Below are positions 8,774 through 20,879 of a stretch of 36,633 nucleotides of DNA, piece after piece. This DNA comes from Paenisporosarcina sp. TG20. GTDB lineage: Bacteria; Bacillota; Bacilli; Bacillales_A; Planococcaceae. Position 1 is the first letter of the stretch; the number at the start of each line of letters is the position of its first letter. The notes under the pieces are model-generated. The model saw only the letters and a list, made by a program, of their open reading frames with translations. It was not told the origin of the DNA and made no database searches. The position numbers were made by a program, and so were the translations under genes. Location: assembly GCF_000286315.1 (NCBI RefSeq), contig NZ_ALJG01000350.1:1-36633 (forward strand), in the 5' to 3' direction.

Positions 8774-9193
8774 GTGAAAATTTCTACAAAAGGTCGTTAT
8801 GGATTAACTATTATGATTGCATTAGCGAAAGAATATGGAGAGGGTCCTGTACCACTTCGTAAAATAGCGTCTGAGCATGATTTATCAGAGGCTTACTTGG
8901 AACAATTAGTTTCACCACTGCGTAATTCAGGACTTATTAAAAGCGTTAGAGGAGCCTACGGTGGCTATATGCTTTCAAAAGCTCCTAATTTAATTTCTGC
9001 AGGGGATGTTATTCGGGTGTTAGAGGGACCGATTCAACCCGTTGAAGGAATTGAAGACGAACCAGCTCCTCAACGAGAGTTGTGGTTGCGAATTCGAGAT
9101 GCAGTAAAGTCTGTGTTAGATAATACGACAATTGAGGATTTAGCCAAATATAATGAATTATCGTCTGATGACGGTTATATGTACTACATTTAA
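8774..9193 (+). CDS. cymR: Rrf2-family cysteine metabolism repressor CymR
   Basis: CymR is the master repressor of sulfur and cysteine uptake genes in Firmicutes and acts in complex with CysK. The 139-residue protein has the Rrf2 winged helix (VKISTKGRYGLTIMIALAKE, then a helix with LSEAYLEQLVSPLRNSGL and the wing SVRGAYGGY). Like CymR, and unlike IscR, it lacks the three-cysteine iron-sulfur motif. A GTG start at 8774 with GAGGTG six bases upstream gives the N-terminus expected for CymR; the frame is open further upstream without a site. It sits directly before iscS, a cysteine-using enzyme. Confidence 0.93.
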   Translation: MKISTKGRYGLTIMIALAKEYGEGPVPLRKIASEHDLSEAYLEQLVSPLRNSGLIKSVRGAYGGYMLSKAPNLISAGDVIRVLEGPIQPVEGIEDEPAPQRELWLRIRDAVKSVLDNTTIEDLAKYNELSSDDGYMYYI

Positions 9194-9423
9194 GTCTGTT
9201 TCTATATAAATGCATAAAAAAAGCTGTTTAAGGAATTCTGATGTTATATCAGAGGGACCAATTTGGTTTGCGTATGAATGTTTACAGGTGGAACGGATAA
9301 GCAAGCTATAAGCTAAGAAATGAAGCCGAGTTTGCACTCATGTACTATTTCTAATGATAAAAGTAGTACAAGCTTAACCAAATTAAGCAAACTTTTTGAA
9401 CAACTTCTAAAAAGGAGTACGAC
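9194..9423 (+). promoter_or_regulatory. Structured leader region before iscS (unidentified)
   Basis: This 230-base stretch has no gene but several hairpins: TCTGAT/ATCAGA (9237-9253), GTACTA/TAGTAC (9342-9369) and GCTTAA/TTAAGC (9372-9388). AGTTTGC (9329-9335) can instead pair with GCAAACT (9387-9393), which is followed by TTTTT and excludes the last hairpin. This looks like an attenuator, but it matches no riboswitch class I recognise. Confidence 0.4.
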
Positions 9424-11714
<2,291 letters not shown>

Positions 11715-11732
11715 TGGACGAGGAGTGGGACG

Positions 11733-12389
11733 ATGAAAGAACTTGAGCTTGGTATTGCAGCGATTCAAAACAAAAACTATGAACAGGCAGTAGTCCATTT
11801 TAATAAAGCGATTGAAGAAGAACCAAATAATCCATTAGGTTATATTAACTTCGGTAATTTATTAGCACGTATGAATGAAACAGAACGTGCTGAACGATTT
11901 TTTCAAAAAGCTATTACACTTGATGATAAAGCGGCAACAGCATTTTATGGTTTAGCAAATTTATATTATGAACAAGAGAGATATGAAGAAGCAGCAAAAC
12001 TTTATGAAAAGGCAATTCATTTCAACATACAAGGTGCAGATGCTGTCTTTATGTTAGGGAAATGTTTTGAACGTTTAGAGCAACCTAAACTTGCACTTCC
12101 CTATTTACAGCGTGCAGCGGAACTAGAGCCAACGGATGTTCAAATTCGTTTATCTTATGGCATTGGGTTAGCAGCTTTAGAAATGTTTAAAGAAGCCGAA
12201 CCTGAATTTCAATATGTCGTTCATGAAGACTTAAACAATGTCGATGCACACTATAACTTAGGTGTATTGTATGCAGTGTCTACAGACCGTATAGATGACG
12301 CTCTGTACCATTTGAAACAAGCTTACACTCTAGAACCTAAATTTGATCAAGCGCGTTATGTGTACGATATGGTTGCATTACGAAAATAA
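11733..12389 (+). CDS. yrrB: Tetratricopeptide repeat protein (YrrB-like)
   Basis: This 218-residue soluble protein consists almost entirely of TPR helices. Five to six 34-residue repeats are visible (for example NPLGYINFGNLLARMNETER, AATAFYGLANLYYEQERYEE, ADAVFMLGKCFERLEQPKLA). It has no signal peptide or membrane segment, so it should act as a cytoplasmic protein-interaction scaffold. It lies between mnmA and recD2, as does B. subtilis yrrB. Its partner is not known from the sequence. Confidence 0.88.
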   Translation: MKELELGIAAIQNKNYEQAVVHFNKAIEEEPNNPLGYINFGNLLARMNETERAERFFQKAITLDDKAATAFYGLANLYYEQERYEEAAKLYEKAIHFNIQGADAVFMLGKCFERLEQPKLALPYLQRAAELEPTDVQIRLSYGIGLAALEMFKEAEPEFQYVVHEDLNNVDAHYNLGVLYAVSTDRIDDALYHLKQAYTLEPKFDQARYVYDMVALRK

Positions 12390-12409
12390 CTAATTAAGGG
12401 GCGACAGCT

Positions 12410-14830
12410 TTGTCAAATCAAATCGATTTATTTCAAGAAGAAGCGATGTTTATTTTAGGCAAACCTGTCGTCACTATATTTCATAACTCCACAAACTTAT
12501 TCTCCATTGTAAAACTTAAAGTCAACGAAACAAATACTACCTATGAAGATAGCGAGATTATCGTATCAGGCTATTTTCCTCCTTTAACAAATGAAGAAGT
12601 GTATCGATTTACAGGTCAAATTAAACAACATCCAAAGTACGGAACTCAGTTTCAAGTTGAAACGTTTGCAAAAGATGTTCCTGAAACCGAACAAGGCATC
12701 ATCCATTACTTGTCGAGTGATCTATTCCATGGAATTGGACGTAAAACGGCAGAAACCATTGTGAATAAGCTCGGGAAAGATGCGATACGACTCATATTGG
12801 ATGACCCTGAAGCATTAGACGTAGTGCCTAAGCTTGCGAAAGAAAAAAAAGATACAATTCGTTTAGTATTAGAGCAAAACCTTGGATTAGAGCGTGTAAT
12901 GATTCAATTAAATGGATGGGGTTTCGGTCCTCAACTAGCTATGCGAATTTACCAAACTTATCAAGATGAGACCATTGAAGTAGTAATGAAAAATCCATTT
13001 CGTCTAATTGAAGATATTGAAGGTATCGGATTTCATCGTGCAGATGAACTAGGCTCAAAACTAGGTTTGACCGGAAAACATCCAGATCGAATAAAAGCAG
13101 CTATCTTTCATTTATTGAATTCAGCCTCTCTCAGTGAAGGTCATGTATACTTACATGCAGAACAAATATTACCTGACGTCAAACAACTACTAGAGTCTAG
13201 CCAATTTGAGGAAATACCTTTTGATGCCATTTCAACAGCTTGTATGGAAATGGTAGAGGAAGGAAAGTTAGCCGGTGAAATGTCTCGATTCTACTTGCCT
13301 TCACTTTATTTTTCAGAAGTTGGAATTGCATCTAAGTTAGAAACACTGATAGCTGAACAAGAAGAAAGAACTGGTTTTCCAACTTCAGAAATTCGAAAGG
13401 CACTCGGGGAAGCAGAAGATCGACTTGGTGTAACGTATGCACAAACACAAATTGCCGCGATTGAACTTGGAATGAATGCATCCGTTATGTTACTAACTGG
13501 TGGCCCAGGTACGGGGAAAACAACAGTAGTTCGAGGCCTTGTTGAAGTATACGCCGAGTTACATGGCTTGACGCTCGACCCTAAAGAGTATGCAAAAAAA
13601 CAAGAACCCTTTCCCATTATCTTAGCAGCGCCTACTGGTAGGGCAGCAAAACGTTTAAATGAATCAACTGGTCTTCCATCTATGACCATTCACCGCTTGC
13701 TTGGTTTCACAGGTCATACTAAAGAAGAAGAATCGGAAAGAGATATTCAAGGACAGCTGATTATTATTGATGAAATGTCAATGGTGGATACATGGTTAGC
13801 TCATCAACTATTAAAAGCAATTCCCTTAGGTGCGCAAGTTATCTTTGTAGGTGACCAAGATCAACTACCACCTGTTGGACCGGGGCAAGTATTAAAAGAC
13901 TTACTTGCTTCTAAACGGATCCCAACAGTGGAGTTAACCGATATATATCGACAATCTGCTGGTTCATCTATTATTGAACTAGCCCATCAGATGAAGAAAG
14001 GACAATACCCGTCCAATCTAACCGATAAAACATCTGACCGTTCTTTTATACAAGCAGGACCAGACCAAATACCGAAAGTTGTTGAGCAAGTAATTAAAAG
14101 TGCAATGGCAAAAGGCCATACCATTAAAGAGTTACAAGTACTCGCGCCAATGTATAAAGGTCCAGCAGGAATTGATGCACTTAATAAAATGATTCAACAA
14201 ATGGTTAATCCGAATGATACAAAGAAACGTAAAGAATTAGTGTTTGGAGAAACAATTTATCGCATTGGAGATAAAGTGTTACAGCTGGTAAATCAACCTG
14301 AAAGCCATGTTTATAATGGTGATATGGGTGAAGTAATTAGCATCTCTAGAGCAAATGAAAATATTGAAAAACAGGATATGTTGATTGTTTCATTTGAAGG
14401 GATTGAAGTAACCTATCAGCGTAAAGACCTCAACCAATTAACGCTTGCCTATTGTTGTTCAATTCATAAATCTCAAGGTAGCGAATTTCCTATTGTAATT
14501 ATGCCTGTCGTTCGTAGTTACATGAAAATGCTGCGTCGTAATTTATTGTATACTGGAATTACTCGAGCAAAAAACTTCTTAATCCTATGTGGAGATGCTA
14601 ATGTTTTTAAATTCGGAATTGAACGCACTGATGATTTAGCAAGATTAACATCTTTAAAAGAACGATTAAGTGAAGAGAATAATCTTGTTACAGAACCAAT
14701 TAGTGAACTAGACGACGAAAATGAAGATGGACAGGAAGTTTCATTAAATGCAACTAATCATACAATGATTCATCCCTTAATTGGAATGAATGGAACAACC
14801 CCTTACGATTTTTTTGAAGAAGTAAATTGA
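12410..14830 (+). CDS. recD2: RecD2-type 5'-3' DNA helicase
   Basis: This superfamily 1B helicase acts in DNA repair and fork maintenance without a RecBC complex. Its 806 residues include the N-terminal OB-like and helix-hairpin-helix region (about 90-330), Walker A GGPGTGKTT (about 363-371), Walker B LIIIDEMSMVD (about 450), GDQDQLPPVGPG, and the C-terminal UvrD-like motif TLAYCCSIHKSQGSEFP with YTGITRAK. I chose the TTG at 12410 because AAGGGG lies eight bases upstream and no ATG is suitably placed. The stop codon overlaps the -35 of the alaS leader promoter. Confidence 0.95.
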   Translation: MSNQIDLFQEEAMFILGKPVVTIFHNSTNLFSIVKLKVNETNTTYEDSEIIVSGYFPPLTNEEVYRFTGQIKQHPKYGTQFQVETFAKDVPETEQGIIHYLSSDLFHGIGRKTAETIVNKLGKDAIRLILDDPEALDVVPKLAKEKKDTIRLVLEQNLGLERVMIQLNGWGFGPQLAMRIYQTYQDETIEVVMKNPFRLIEDIEGIGFHRADELGSKLGLTGKHPDRIKAAIFHLLNSASLSEGHVYLHAEQILPDVKQLLESSQFEEIPFDAISTACMEMVEEGKLAGEMSRFYLPSLYFSEVGIASKLETLIAEQEERTGFPTSEIRKALGEAEDRLGVTYAQTQIAAIELGMNASVMLLTGGPGTGKTTVVRGLVEVYAELHGLTLDPKEYAKKQEPFPIILAAPTGRAAKRLNESTGLPSMTIHRLLGFTGHTKEEESERDIQGQLIIIDEMSMVDTWLAHQLLKAIPLGAQVIFVGDQDQLPPVGPGQVLKDLLASKRIPTVELTDIYRQSAGSSIIELAHQMKKGQYPSNLTDKTSDRSFIQAGPDQIPKVVEQVIKSAMAKGHTIKELQVLAPMYKGPAGIDALNKMIQQMVNPNDTKKRKELVFGETIYRIGDKVLQLVNQPESHVYNGDMGEVISISRANENIEKQDMLIVSFEGIEVTYQRKDLNQLTLAYCCSIHKSQGSEFPIVIMPVVRSYMKMLRRNLLYTGITRAKNFLILCGDANVFKFGIERTDDLARLTSLKERLSEENNLVTEPISELDDENEDGQEVSLNATNHTMIHPLIGMNGTTPYDFFEEVN

Positions 14831-14855
14831 CACATTCGAAATTATTTTTTATACT
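14827..14855 (+). promoter_or_regulatory. Promoter of the alaS T-box leader
   Basis: A perfect TTGACA (14827-14832) and TATACT (14850-14855) are 17 bases apart. The -35 overlaps the recD2 stop codon. Confidence 0.85.
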
Positions 14856-14861
14856 TTAAAA

Positions 14862-15098
14862 CAAATGAATGAAAACGTTGATGGAGAGAGTACATTTGTA
14901 AAGCTTGTTTAAGAAAAAGGTTCCTTGGCTGAAAGAACCTTCAAGTTTGTTAATGGAAAGCTACTCCTGAGTGCAGCTAATCACTTGCCGTAAGCCGCGT
15001 TAAGGCATAATCGAGAGACAGCAAGAACGTTTGCTGTAACTAGGGTGGTACCGCGAATTAAAGCCTTCGTCCCTTTTTTAGGGACAAGGGCTTTTTCT
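14862..15098 (+). promoter_or_regulatory. T-box leader of alaS, alanine specifier
   Basis: The T-box AGGGTGGTACCGCG is at 15042-15055. A terminator follows (AAGCC at 15061, GTCCC pairing with GGGAC, then GGGCTTTTT). Stem I starts at GATGGAGAGAG (about 14880), and on its 3' side the specifier GCT (14960-14962) is followed by A and CTCC, which pairs with GGAG. GCT is an alanine codon, so uncharged tRNA-Ala should induce alaS. Confidence 0.9.
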
Positions 15099-15118
15099 AT
15101 TTTAGGGAGGAATTAAAG

Positions 15119-17746
15119 ATGAAAACAGCAGCAGAAATTCGTCGAATGTATTTAGATTTTTTTATTGAAAAGGGACATGCAGTAGAACCGAGTGCTCCAC
15201 TTGTACCAATTAACGATAACTCATTACTATGGATTAATAGTGGAGTTGCAACATTAAAAAAATATTTTGATGGACGAGTAATACCTGATAATCCGAGAAT
15301 TACCAATGCTCAAAAATCAATCCGAACAAATGACATTGAAAATGTAGGGAAAACAGCTCGTCACCATACTTTCTTTGAAATGTTAGGCAATTTCTCAATT
15401 GGTGAGTATTTCAAAAAAGAAGCTATTCATTGGGCTTGGGAATTTCTAACGGATAAGAAATGGATGGGGTTTGATCCTGATTTATTATCAATTACAGTTC
15501 ATCCAGAAGATGAAGAAGCTTATTTAATTTGGCTAAATGAAATAGGGATTCCTGAGGAACGCATTATTCGTTTAGAAGGCAATTTTTGGGATATTGGAGA
15601 AGGTCCTAGTGGTCCAAACTCGGAAATTTTCTACGACCGAGGAGAAAGTTATGGGAACGACTTAACAGATCCTGAAATGTATCCAGGTGGAGAAAATGAT
15701 CGTTATCTAGAGATTTGGAACTTGGTTTTCTCACAGTTTAACCATAACCCAGATAATACGTACACACTGCTTCCAAAACAAAATATTGACACTGGCATGG
15801 GTCTTGAACGTATGGCATGTGTGGCTCAAAACGTCCCAACAAACTTTGATACTGATTTATTTATACCAATCATTCACAAAACGGAAGAAGTTTCAGGTAA
15901 AACGTATGGCCAAGATGAAATGACCGATCTTTCATTTAAAGTAATTGCCGATCACACGCGTACAGTTGCGTTTGCTATTGGAGACGGTGCACTTCCTTCA
16001 AATGAAGGACGTGGTTATGTATTACGTCGATTACTGCGCCGTGCGGTACGATACGGTAAAAATTTAGGAATTGATCGTCCATTTATGTTTACATTAGTAC
16101 CAATAATCGGAGAAATAATGAATGATTTTTATCCTGAAGTATCAGACAAAAAAGAATTTATTATGCGTGTTATTAAAAATGAAGAAGAACGTTTCCATGA
16201 GACGTTACAAGACGGTCTAGCTATTCTATCAACCGTTATTTCAACACAACAAGCAGTTGGTTTAACAATCATTCCCGGTAGTGATGCATTCCGTTTATAT
16301 GATACGTTCGGTTTCCCTGTTGAGTTAACTCAAGAATACGCTGAAGAAGTAGGAATGACAGTCGATCTAGCAGGCTTTAAAGTTTCTCTTGAGGCTCAAC
16401 GAACACGCGCACGTTCAGCTCGAAAAGATGTTGACTCCATGCAAATACAGTCTGAGGTTTTAGGGAATATTAAAGAAGAAAGTCAATTTATTGGCTACGA
16501 TACAGTTGCAAGTAATGCTAAAGTGCTTGTTATCGTAAGAGATGGTGAGCGAGTTGACATGGCTCAAGAAGGAGATAATGTTAAAGTTGTCTTAGACCAG
16601 ACACCTTTCTACTCAGAAAGTGGTGGACAGATTGCAGACCTTGGATCTATTGAGAATGACTTATTTAAGGGGCTTGTAAAAGATGTTCAAAAAGCTCCAA
16701 ATGGTCAAAATCTTCATAGTGTTACTATTGTATCTGGTGAATTAACGACCGGTGCAGATGTGACAGCAACAGTAGATCAAGTTCAACGTAAATCAACAAT
16801 TAAGAATCACACAGCAACACATTTATTACATCAAGCGCTAAAAGAAGTATTAGGGACTCACGTGAATCAAGCAGGTTCTTATGTTGGACCAGACAGATTA
16901 CGATTTGATTTCTCCCATTTTGGTCAAGTGACAAAAGAAGAGCTTATAAAGATTGAAAGAATAGTTAACGAAAAAATATGGGACGACATTCAAGTATTAA
17001 CGGGATATCACGGAATTGACGATGCAAAACAAATGGGTGCCATGGCACTATTTGGTGAAAAATACGGGGATATTGTTCGTGTTGTATCGATAGGACGCTA
17101 TTCACTAGAACTTTGTGGTGGATGTCACGTTAGTAGCACATCACAAATTGGGTTTTTTAAACTTTTAAATGAAAATGGTATTGGTGCAGGTACTCGACGA
17201 ATTGAAGCTATTACAGGAAAGTCTGCATATGAATCAATAAAAGATGATGAACACATACTAGAAGATGCGGCATCAATATTAAAAACTAATTCTAAAGATT
17301 TGGTCGCTCGTGTTCAAGGTTTACAACAAGAACTTCGCCAAGTTCAACGTGAGAATGATTCGTTATCTGCAAAAATGGCAAATAACCAGGCATCTTCAAT
17401 TTTAGAGAAGGCAAAACAACTTGATGGAGTTATGGTTTTATCTGCACGTGTTCAAGCGAAAGATAATAATCAACTTCGTCAAATGATGGATGATTTAAAA
17501 ACGAAAATGAACCAAGCTGTGATTGTTTTGGGTGCTGTTGAAGGAGATAAAGTGATGTTAATAGCTGGTGTGACCAATGATTTAGTTGGTGGTAAATATC
17601 ATGCAGGAAACATTGTTAAACATGTAGCTGAACAGTGTGATGGCAAGGGTGGTGGTCGTCCGGATATGGCTATGGCTGGAGCGAAAAATTCATCGAAACT
17701 TGAGGGTGCACTACAATCCGTGTATGATTATGTCGAATCCGTTTAA
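15119..17746 (+). CDS. alaS: Alanyl-tRNA synthetase
   Basis: This class II enzyme charges tRNA-Ala and also edits mischarged Ser and Gly. The 875-residue length is standard. The N-terminal catalytic domain starts [20 protein letters not shown] and shows the aminoacylation core to about residue 240. The editing domain has the zinc motifs [12 protein letters not shown] (about 562) and CGGCHV (about 665). The C-terminal C-Ala domain ends the protein ([12 protein letters not shown]). GGGAGG lies just upstream of the ATG. It follows the T-box and is probably a single-gene unit. Confidence 0.97.
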   Translation: MKTAAEIRRMYLDFFIEKGHAVEPSAPLVPINDNSLLWINSGVATLKKYFDGRVIPDNPRITNAQKSIRTNDIENVGKTARHHTFFEMLGNFSIGEYFKKEAIHWAWEFLTDKKWMGFDPDLLSITVHPEDEEAYLIWLNEIGIPEERIIRLEGNFWDIGEGPSGPNSEIFYDRGESYGNDLTDPEMYPGGENDRYLEIWNLVFSQFNHNPDNTYTLLPKQNIDTGMGLERMACVAQNVPTNFDTDLFIPIIHKTEEVSGKTYGQDEMTDLSFKVIADHTRTVAFAIGDGALPSNEGRGYVLRRLLRRAVRYGKNLGIDRPFMFTLVPIIGEIMNDFYPEVSDKKEFIMRVIKNEEERFHETLQDGLAILSTVISTQQAVGLTIIPGSDAFRLYDTFGFPVELTQEYAEEVGMTVDLAGFKVSLEAQRTRARSARKDVDSMQIQSEVLGNIKEESQFIGYDTVASNAKVLVIVRDGERVDMAQEGDNVKVVLDQTPFYSESGGQIADLGSIENDLFKGLVKDVQKAPNGQNLHSVTIVSGELTTGADVTATVDQVQRKSTIKNHTATHLLHQALKEVLGTHVNQAGSYVGPDRLRFDFSHFGQVTKEELIKIERIVNEKIWDDIQVLTGYHGIDDAKQMGAMALFGEKYGDIVRVVSIGRYSLELCGGCHVSSTSQIGFFKLLNENGIGAGTRRIEAITGKSAYESIKDDEHILEDAASILKTNSKDLVARVQGLQQELRQVQRENDSLSAKMANNQASSILEKAKQLDGVMVLSARVQAKDNNQLRQMMDDLKTKMNQAVIVLGAVEGDKVMLIAGVTNDLVGGKYHAGNIVKHVAEQCDGKGGGRPDMAMAGAKNSSKLEGALQSVYDYVESV

Positions 17747-17770
17747 TTAAAAGTTGAAATCAGTTATACT
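17742..17770 (+). promoter_or_regulatory. Likely promoter of ireB-ruvX-yrzB
   Basis: TATACT (17765-17770) has TTTAAT 17 bases upstream (17742-17747), overlapping the alaS stop. The -35 is weak. Confidence 0.4.
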
Positions 17771-17835
17771 GATGGAGTATCATAAATATGCTTACACAAG
17801 ACATTTTTTTTACTCGGAAAGCGAGGTTGCTGATC

Positions 17836-18102
17836 ATGAGTTCATTTGATAAGACAATGAAGTTTAATTTTCCGGAGGAGTCTATGGAACAAGAAGTGAA
17901 GCAAGTAATGCTTCATGTTCATTCGGCGCTTGAAGAGAAAGGGTACAACCCAATCAATCAAATTGTCGGCTACTTACTTTCGGGTGATCCGGCATATATC
18001 CCTCGCCATCAGGATGCACGAAACTTAATCCGTAAGCTAGAGCGTGATGAAATCTTAGAAGAACTTGTAAAGTTTTACATCAAGAAGAATAACGAGGCGT
18101 AA
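17836..18102 (+). CDS. ireB: IreB family regulatory phosphoprotein (YrzL)
   Basis: This 88-residue protein is of the DUF965/IreB family. In Enterococcus faecalis, IreB is a substrate of the PASTA kinase IreK and modulates cephalosporin resistance; that role here is inference. The start [10 protein letters not shown] at 17836 is preceded by GAGGT and carries the conserved threonine expected to be phosphorylated near the N-terminus. Signatures [20 protein letters not shown] and [19 protein letters not shown] are characteristic. The in-frame extension to 17788 lacks homology to the family start. It is two bases from ruvX, so the pair is cotranscribed. Confidence 0.92.
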   Translation: MSSFDKTMKFNFPEESMEQEVKQVMLHVHSALEEKGYNPINQIVGYLLSGDPAYIPRHQDARNLIRKLERDEILEELVKFYIKKNNEA

Positions 18103-18104
18103 GT

Positions 18105-18530
18105 ATGAGAGTAATGGGGTTAGATGTAGGTTCGAAAACCGTTGGCGTTGCAATAAGTGATGCTTTCGGTTGGACAGCCCAGGGGATTGAAACCATTAAA
18201 ATCGATGAAGCAAATGAAAAATTTGGTTTAGAACGAATTAATGAATTAAAGAAATTGCATGAAGTTTCTTCATTTGTTGTTGGGTATCCCAAAAATATGA
18301 ATAATTCGATTGGGCCACGAGCACAAGCATCAGAGCGCTACGCTGAACTGCTACGTAGTACATTTGAAAACCCGGTATTTCTATGGGATGAGCGATTAAC
18401 GACGGCTGCGGCTGAAAAAATGCTTATTAGTGCGGACGTAAGTAGGAAGAAGCGGAAACAGGTCATCGACAAAATGGCAGCAGTTTTTATTTTACAAGGC
18501 TATCTCGATAGTCAATCTATTAAGAGGTGA
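18105..18530 (+). CDS. ruvX: Holliday junction resolvase-like YqgF/RuvX
   Basis: This RNase H-fold protein of 141 residues is of the YqgF family. Family members have been linked to 16S rRNA 5'-end maturation and possible Holliday junction cleavage. Visible motifs are [15 protein letters not shown] (metal-binding Asp), VVGYPKNMN, and [11 protein letters not shown] with the late Asp in [13 protein letters not shown]. It lies in the conserved ireB-ruvX-yrzB-mltG order. Confidence 0.93.
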   Translation: MRVMGLDVGSKTVGVAISDAFGWTAQGIETIKIDEANEKFGLERINELKKLHEVSSFVVGYPKNMNNSIGPRAQASERYAELLRSTFENPVFLWDERLTTAAAEKMLISADVSRKKRKQVIDKMAAVFILQGYLDSQSIKR

Positions 18531-18536
18531 TTTTAT

Positions 18537-18854
18537 ATGGAACATGGACAACAAAACATTACTATTGTTGATGATAATGGGGACGAGCAATTATGTGAAG
18601 TATTGTTTACATTTGAATCAGAAGAATTCAATAAATCTTATGTATTATACTATCCGTTAGCTGCTGAAGAAGATGAAAACGAAGAAATCGAAATTCATGC
18701 TTCTGCTTTTACACCTTCCGAAGACGGAAAAGATGGCGAGTTAACGCCGATTGAATCGGAAGCAGAATGGGATGTCATCGAAGAAATGCTAAACACTTTC
18801 TTAGATGAAGAAGATGAAGATGAAGATGAAGATGAGGAAGAAGAAGTCAAATAA
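18537..18854 (+). CDS. yrzB: DUF1292 protein YrzB
   Basis: This is a 105-residue acidic protein of the DUF1292 family, with no assigned function. The conserved core is [20 protein letters not shown] followed by YVLYYPL and the [14 protein letters not shown] segment. The tail is an uninterrupted Asp/Glu run of about 16 residues encoded by GAA/GAT repeats. AAGAGGTG supplies the ribosome binding site. It ends the small operon before a strong terminator. Confidence 0.88.
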   Translation: MEHGQQNITIVDDNGDEQLCEVLFTFESEEFNKSYVLYYPLAAEEDENEEIEIHASAFTPSEDGKDGELTPIESEAEWDVIEEMLNTFLDEEDEDEDEDEEEEVK

Positions 18855-18868
18855 TTACTGATTAAAAT

Positions 18869-18907
18869 AAGGCAGAATGATGAAAAATCATTCTGCCTTT
18901 TTCTTTT
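18869..18907 (+). terminator. Terminator after yrzB
   Basis: A perfect 13-bp stem, AAGGCAGAATGAT (18869-18881) with ATCATTCTGCCTT (18887-18899), has a five-base loop and is followed by TTTCTTTT. Confidence 0.92.
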
Positions 18908-18953
18908 GGTTGATAATCTTGTATAATAAATGTCAGATAGAGGGGGGTAACCC

Positions 18954-20069
18954 GTGAAGGAAACAAAAAAAGACATAATGTTTAATCGAATGAAAGAAAA
19001 GAAAAATGAAGTAAAAATTGTTAGACGAATAGTTTTTGTAATTATACTTCTTGTATTTATCGGTGGAGGAATCGCCGGTTACAGTGGGTATACTTATGTG
19101 AAGAACGCATTATTACCGGTAGATACCAATTCAGAAAAAGTTATTGCAGTAGAGATTCCAATTGGTACGAATCTAACTTCGATCGCCGCGTTGTTGGAAA
19201 AGAACGGTGTTATACAAGATGCTCGTATCTTCAAATATTACGCGAAGTTTAATAATGAGTCAGAATTTCAAGCTGGAAATTATAAGTTAACCAAATCTAT
19301 GACTCTAGATGAGTTAATAGAAAGTTTGAAGACAGGCAAAGTATATCGCGAACCAGTTTTTTCAATGAACATACCTGAAGGTCGTACACTTGAAGAAATA
19401 TCTATCCGAGTGGAAGAAAAAACGTCTCATAGTGCAAAAGAATTTATGGATCTTATAACTAATCCAGAGTTTATCAATCAAATGATAGATAGATATCCTA
19501 CACTTTTAACTGAAGAGATTAAAGGTGAAAACTTGCGTCATGCGTTAGAAGGTTATCTCTATCCGGCAACCTATTCCTTTTATGAAGAAAACCCTTCTTT
19601 GGAATCAATTATTAATGAAATGTTAAGTGCCACAACCAAAAATATCACACCATATACGGAGGTTCTTGCCGAACAAGAGAAGTCAGTGCATTGGTTATTA
19701 ACATTTGCTTCACTTCTTGAAGAAGAAGCGACGGCAGAGACTGATCGTGAAATGATTGCAAGTGTATTCAAAAACCGATTAGCAGAACCCATGCCATTGC
19801 AAACCGATCCAACCGTTCTTTATGCACTCGGAGAACATAAAGATCGTGTTTTATATAGTGATTTAGAAGTAGATCATCCATATAACACCTATAAAGTACA
19901 AGGGTTGCCACCTGGACCTATTTCAAATCCAGGAATGGTGTCGATTGAAGCAGTTTTAAATGCTCCTGAGTCAGATAACTTTTTCTTCTTAGCAGACGAA
20001 ACAGGAACTAACTATTTCTCCGTAACTTACGAGGAACACTTGGCAAACATTGAAAAATATTTACGCTAG
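18954..20069 (+). CDS. mltG: Endolytic murein transglycosylase MltG (YceG-like)
   Basis: MltG is a membrane-anchored lytic transglycosylase that cuts nascent glycan strands and limits their length. The 371-residue protein has a basic N-terminus and one transmembrane helix (about residues 24-46), a LysM-like region (about 60-120) and the YceG catalytic domain. The catalytic glutamate lies in ASLLEEEA (about residue 256), followed by ASVFKNRL and MPLQTDPTVLYALG. The GTG start at 18954 has AGGGGGG upstream. It has its own terminator upstream, so it may have its own promoter (TATAAT at 18922-18927, poor -35). Confidence 0.93.
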   Translation: MKETKKDIMFNRMKEKKNEVKIVRRIVFVIILLVFIGGGIAGYSGYTYVKNALLPVDTNSEKVIAVEIPIGTNLTSIAALLEKNGVIQDARIFKYYAKFNNESEFQAGNYKLTKSMTLDELIESLKTGKVYREPVFSMNIPEGRTLEEISIRVEEKTSHSAKEFMDLITNPEFINQMIDRYPTLLTEEIKGENLRHALEGYLYPATYSFYEENPSLESIINEMLSATTKNITPYTEVLAEQEKSVHWLLTFASLLEEEATAETDREMIASVFKNRLAEPMPLQTDPTVLYALGEHKDRVLYSDLEVDHPYNTYKVQGLPPGPISNPGMVSIEAVLNAPESDNFFFLADETGTNYFSVTYEEHLANIEKYLR

Positions 20070-20193
20070 TCTTAAATGATAAACTTAGTTTAATTTTAAA
20101 AACGTATCACTTGATTGTGTCATTTGAAATTAATATTTATCAACTGAATGATACGGATCTCGAGTTGCATTAGTGTAACCCCTAACAGATAAG

Positions 20194-20240
20194 AGCGGAG
20201 TGATTTAATGACTATGTCATTTGATCACTCCGCTTTTTTC
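20194..20240 (+). terminator. Terminator downstream of mltG
   Basis: AGCGGAGTGAT (20194-20204) pairs perfectly with ATCACTCCGCT (20224-20234) and is followed by six T. Confidence 0.88.
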
Positions 20241-20757
20241 CGTCTATGCACCGTGCAGCCGGTTGTATGTCCATAGCTACCATAGAGTATGAACTAGGTG
20301 CGAATCACTATTTGATTCACTAACCCCCATGCGATCAGACGTAGCCACAATTGAAGTGTCAATTGTGGCTACGGTCTACTAGAGATGAAAAAAATATTAT
20401 TTCGGCCATTTCTTATATCTTAAGTGTTGGTAGATTCTTAAAGATATCTATAATTCAGCGTTTGCAGGGGGCTAGAGCCATGCAATTAATTTCCATATGG
20501 GAAGATATCAATAATTTTTAATTTGTGATTTACACTACTTGTATAGCCTTTTACTGTAATAGAGTAGGCTAGAGTTAAAACGAAAATGGAGAACTAGTTA
20601 AGTTATATCAGCTTTGCTTATGCAAGTTCGTTTTTTTGTTGATTTTAAAGTCTAGCTAACTGGTCTTCTGTAATTAACCCTTTGATGAAAAATTAGTCAA
20701 AGATTTTGATGTTTCTTTTAATGAATGGTCTTACTGGAATTAGGAAATAACTGGTTA
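20241..20757. other. Gene-free region with inverted repeats
   Basis: No convincing gene is seen. Two hairpins stand out: GAATCA/TGATTC (20302-20318), and a 14-bp perfect stem around GTAGCCACAATTG (20340-20353) with its complement at 20360-20373 and a six-base loop. Neither is followed by a T run, so they do not look like ordinary terminators. A weak TAGCCT/AGGCTA hairpin lies at about 20545-20572. Confidence 0.5.
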
Positions 20758-20875
20758 GTTGCCCCAATAAGATCAAAAGTTGCCCCAATCAAAGGGAAAG
20801 TTGCCTCAATCGAAACAGAAGTTGCCCCAAACATGGCAGAAGTTGCCCCAATCAGAACAAAAAGTTGTCTTAATC
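20758..20875. repeat. GTTGCCCCAA array (six units, 21-bp period)
   Basis: GTTGCCCCAAT-type units start at 20758, 20779, 20800 (GTTGCCTCAAT), 20821, 20842 and 20864 (GTTGTCTTAAT, degenerate). Spacing is 21, 21, 21, 21 and 22. The intervening ten to eleven bases are purine-rich and variable. The sequence is different from the GTTGCAAC arrays, but the layout is the same. Confidence 0.93.
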
Positions 20876-20879
20876 AAGT

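Noticed and set aside
9270-9300. T-box motif before iscS (AGGTGGAACGG)
   Set aside because: Only the GGTGGAAC part matches; the CCGCG half is absent and no terminator follows at the normal distance.
13306-13689. 127-codon open frame antisense to recD2
   Set aside because: It lies wholly within the strongly conserved helicase domain of recD2 and shows no domain of its own.
18695-18976. Serine-rich open frame antisense to yrzB
   Set aside because: It is the complement of the Asp/Glu repeat codons of yrzB and has no start site.
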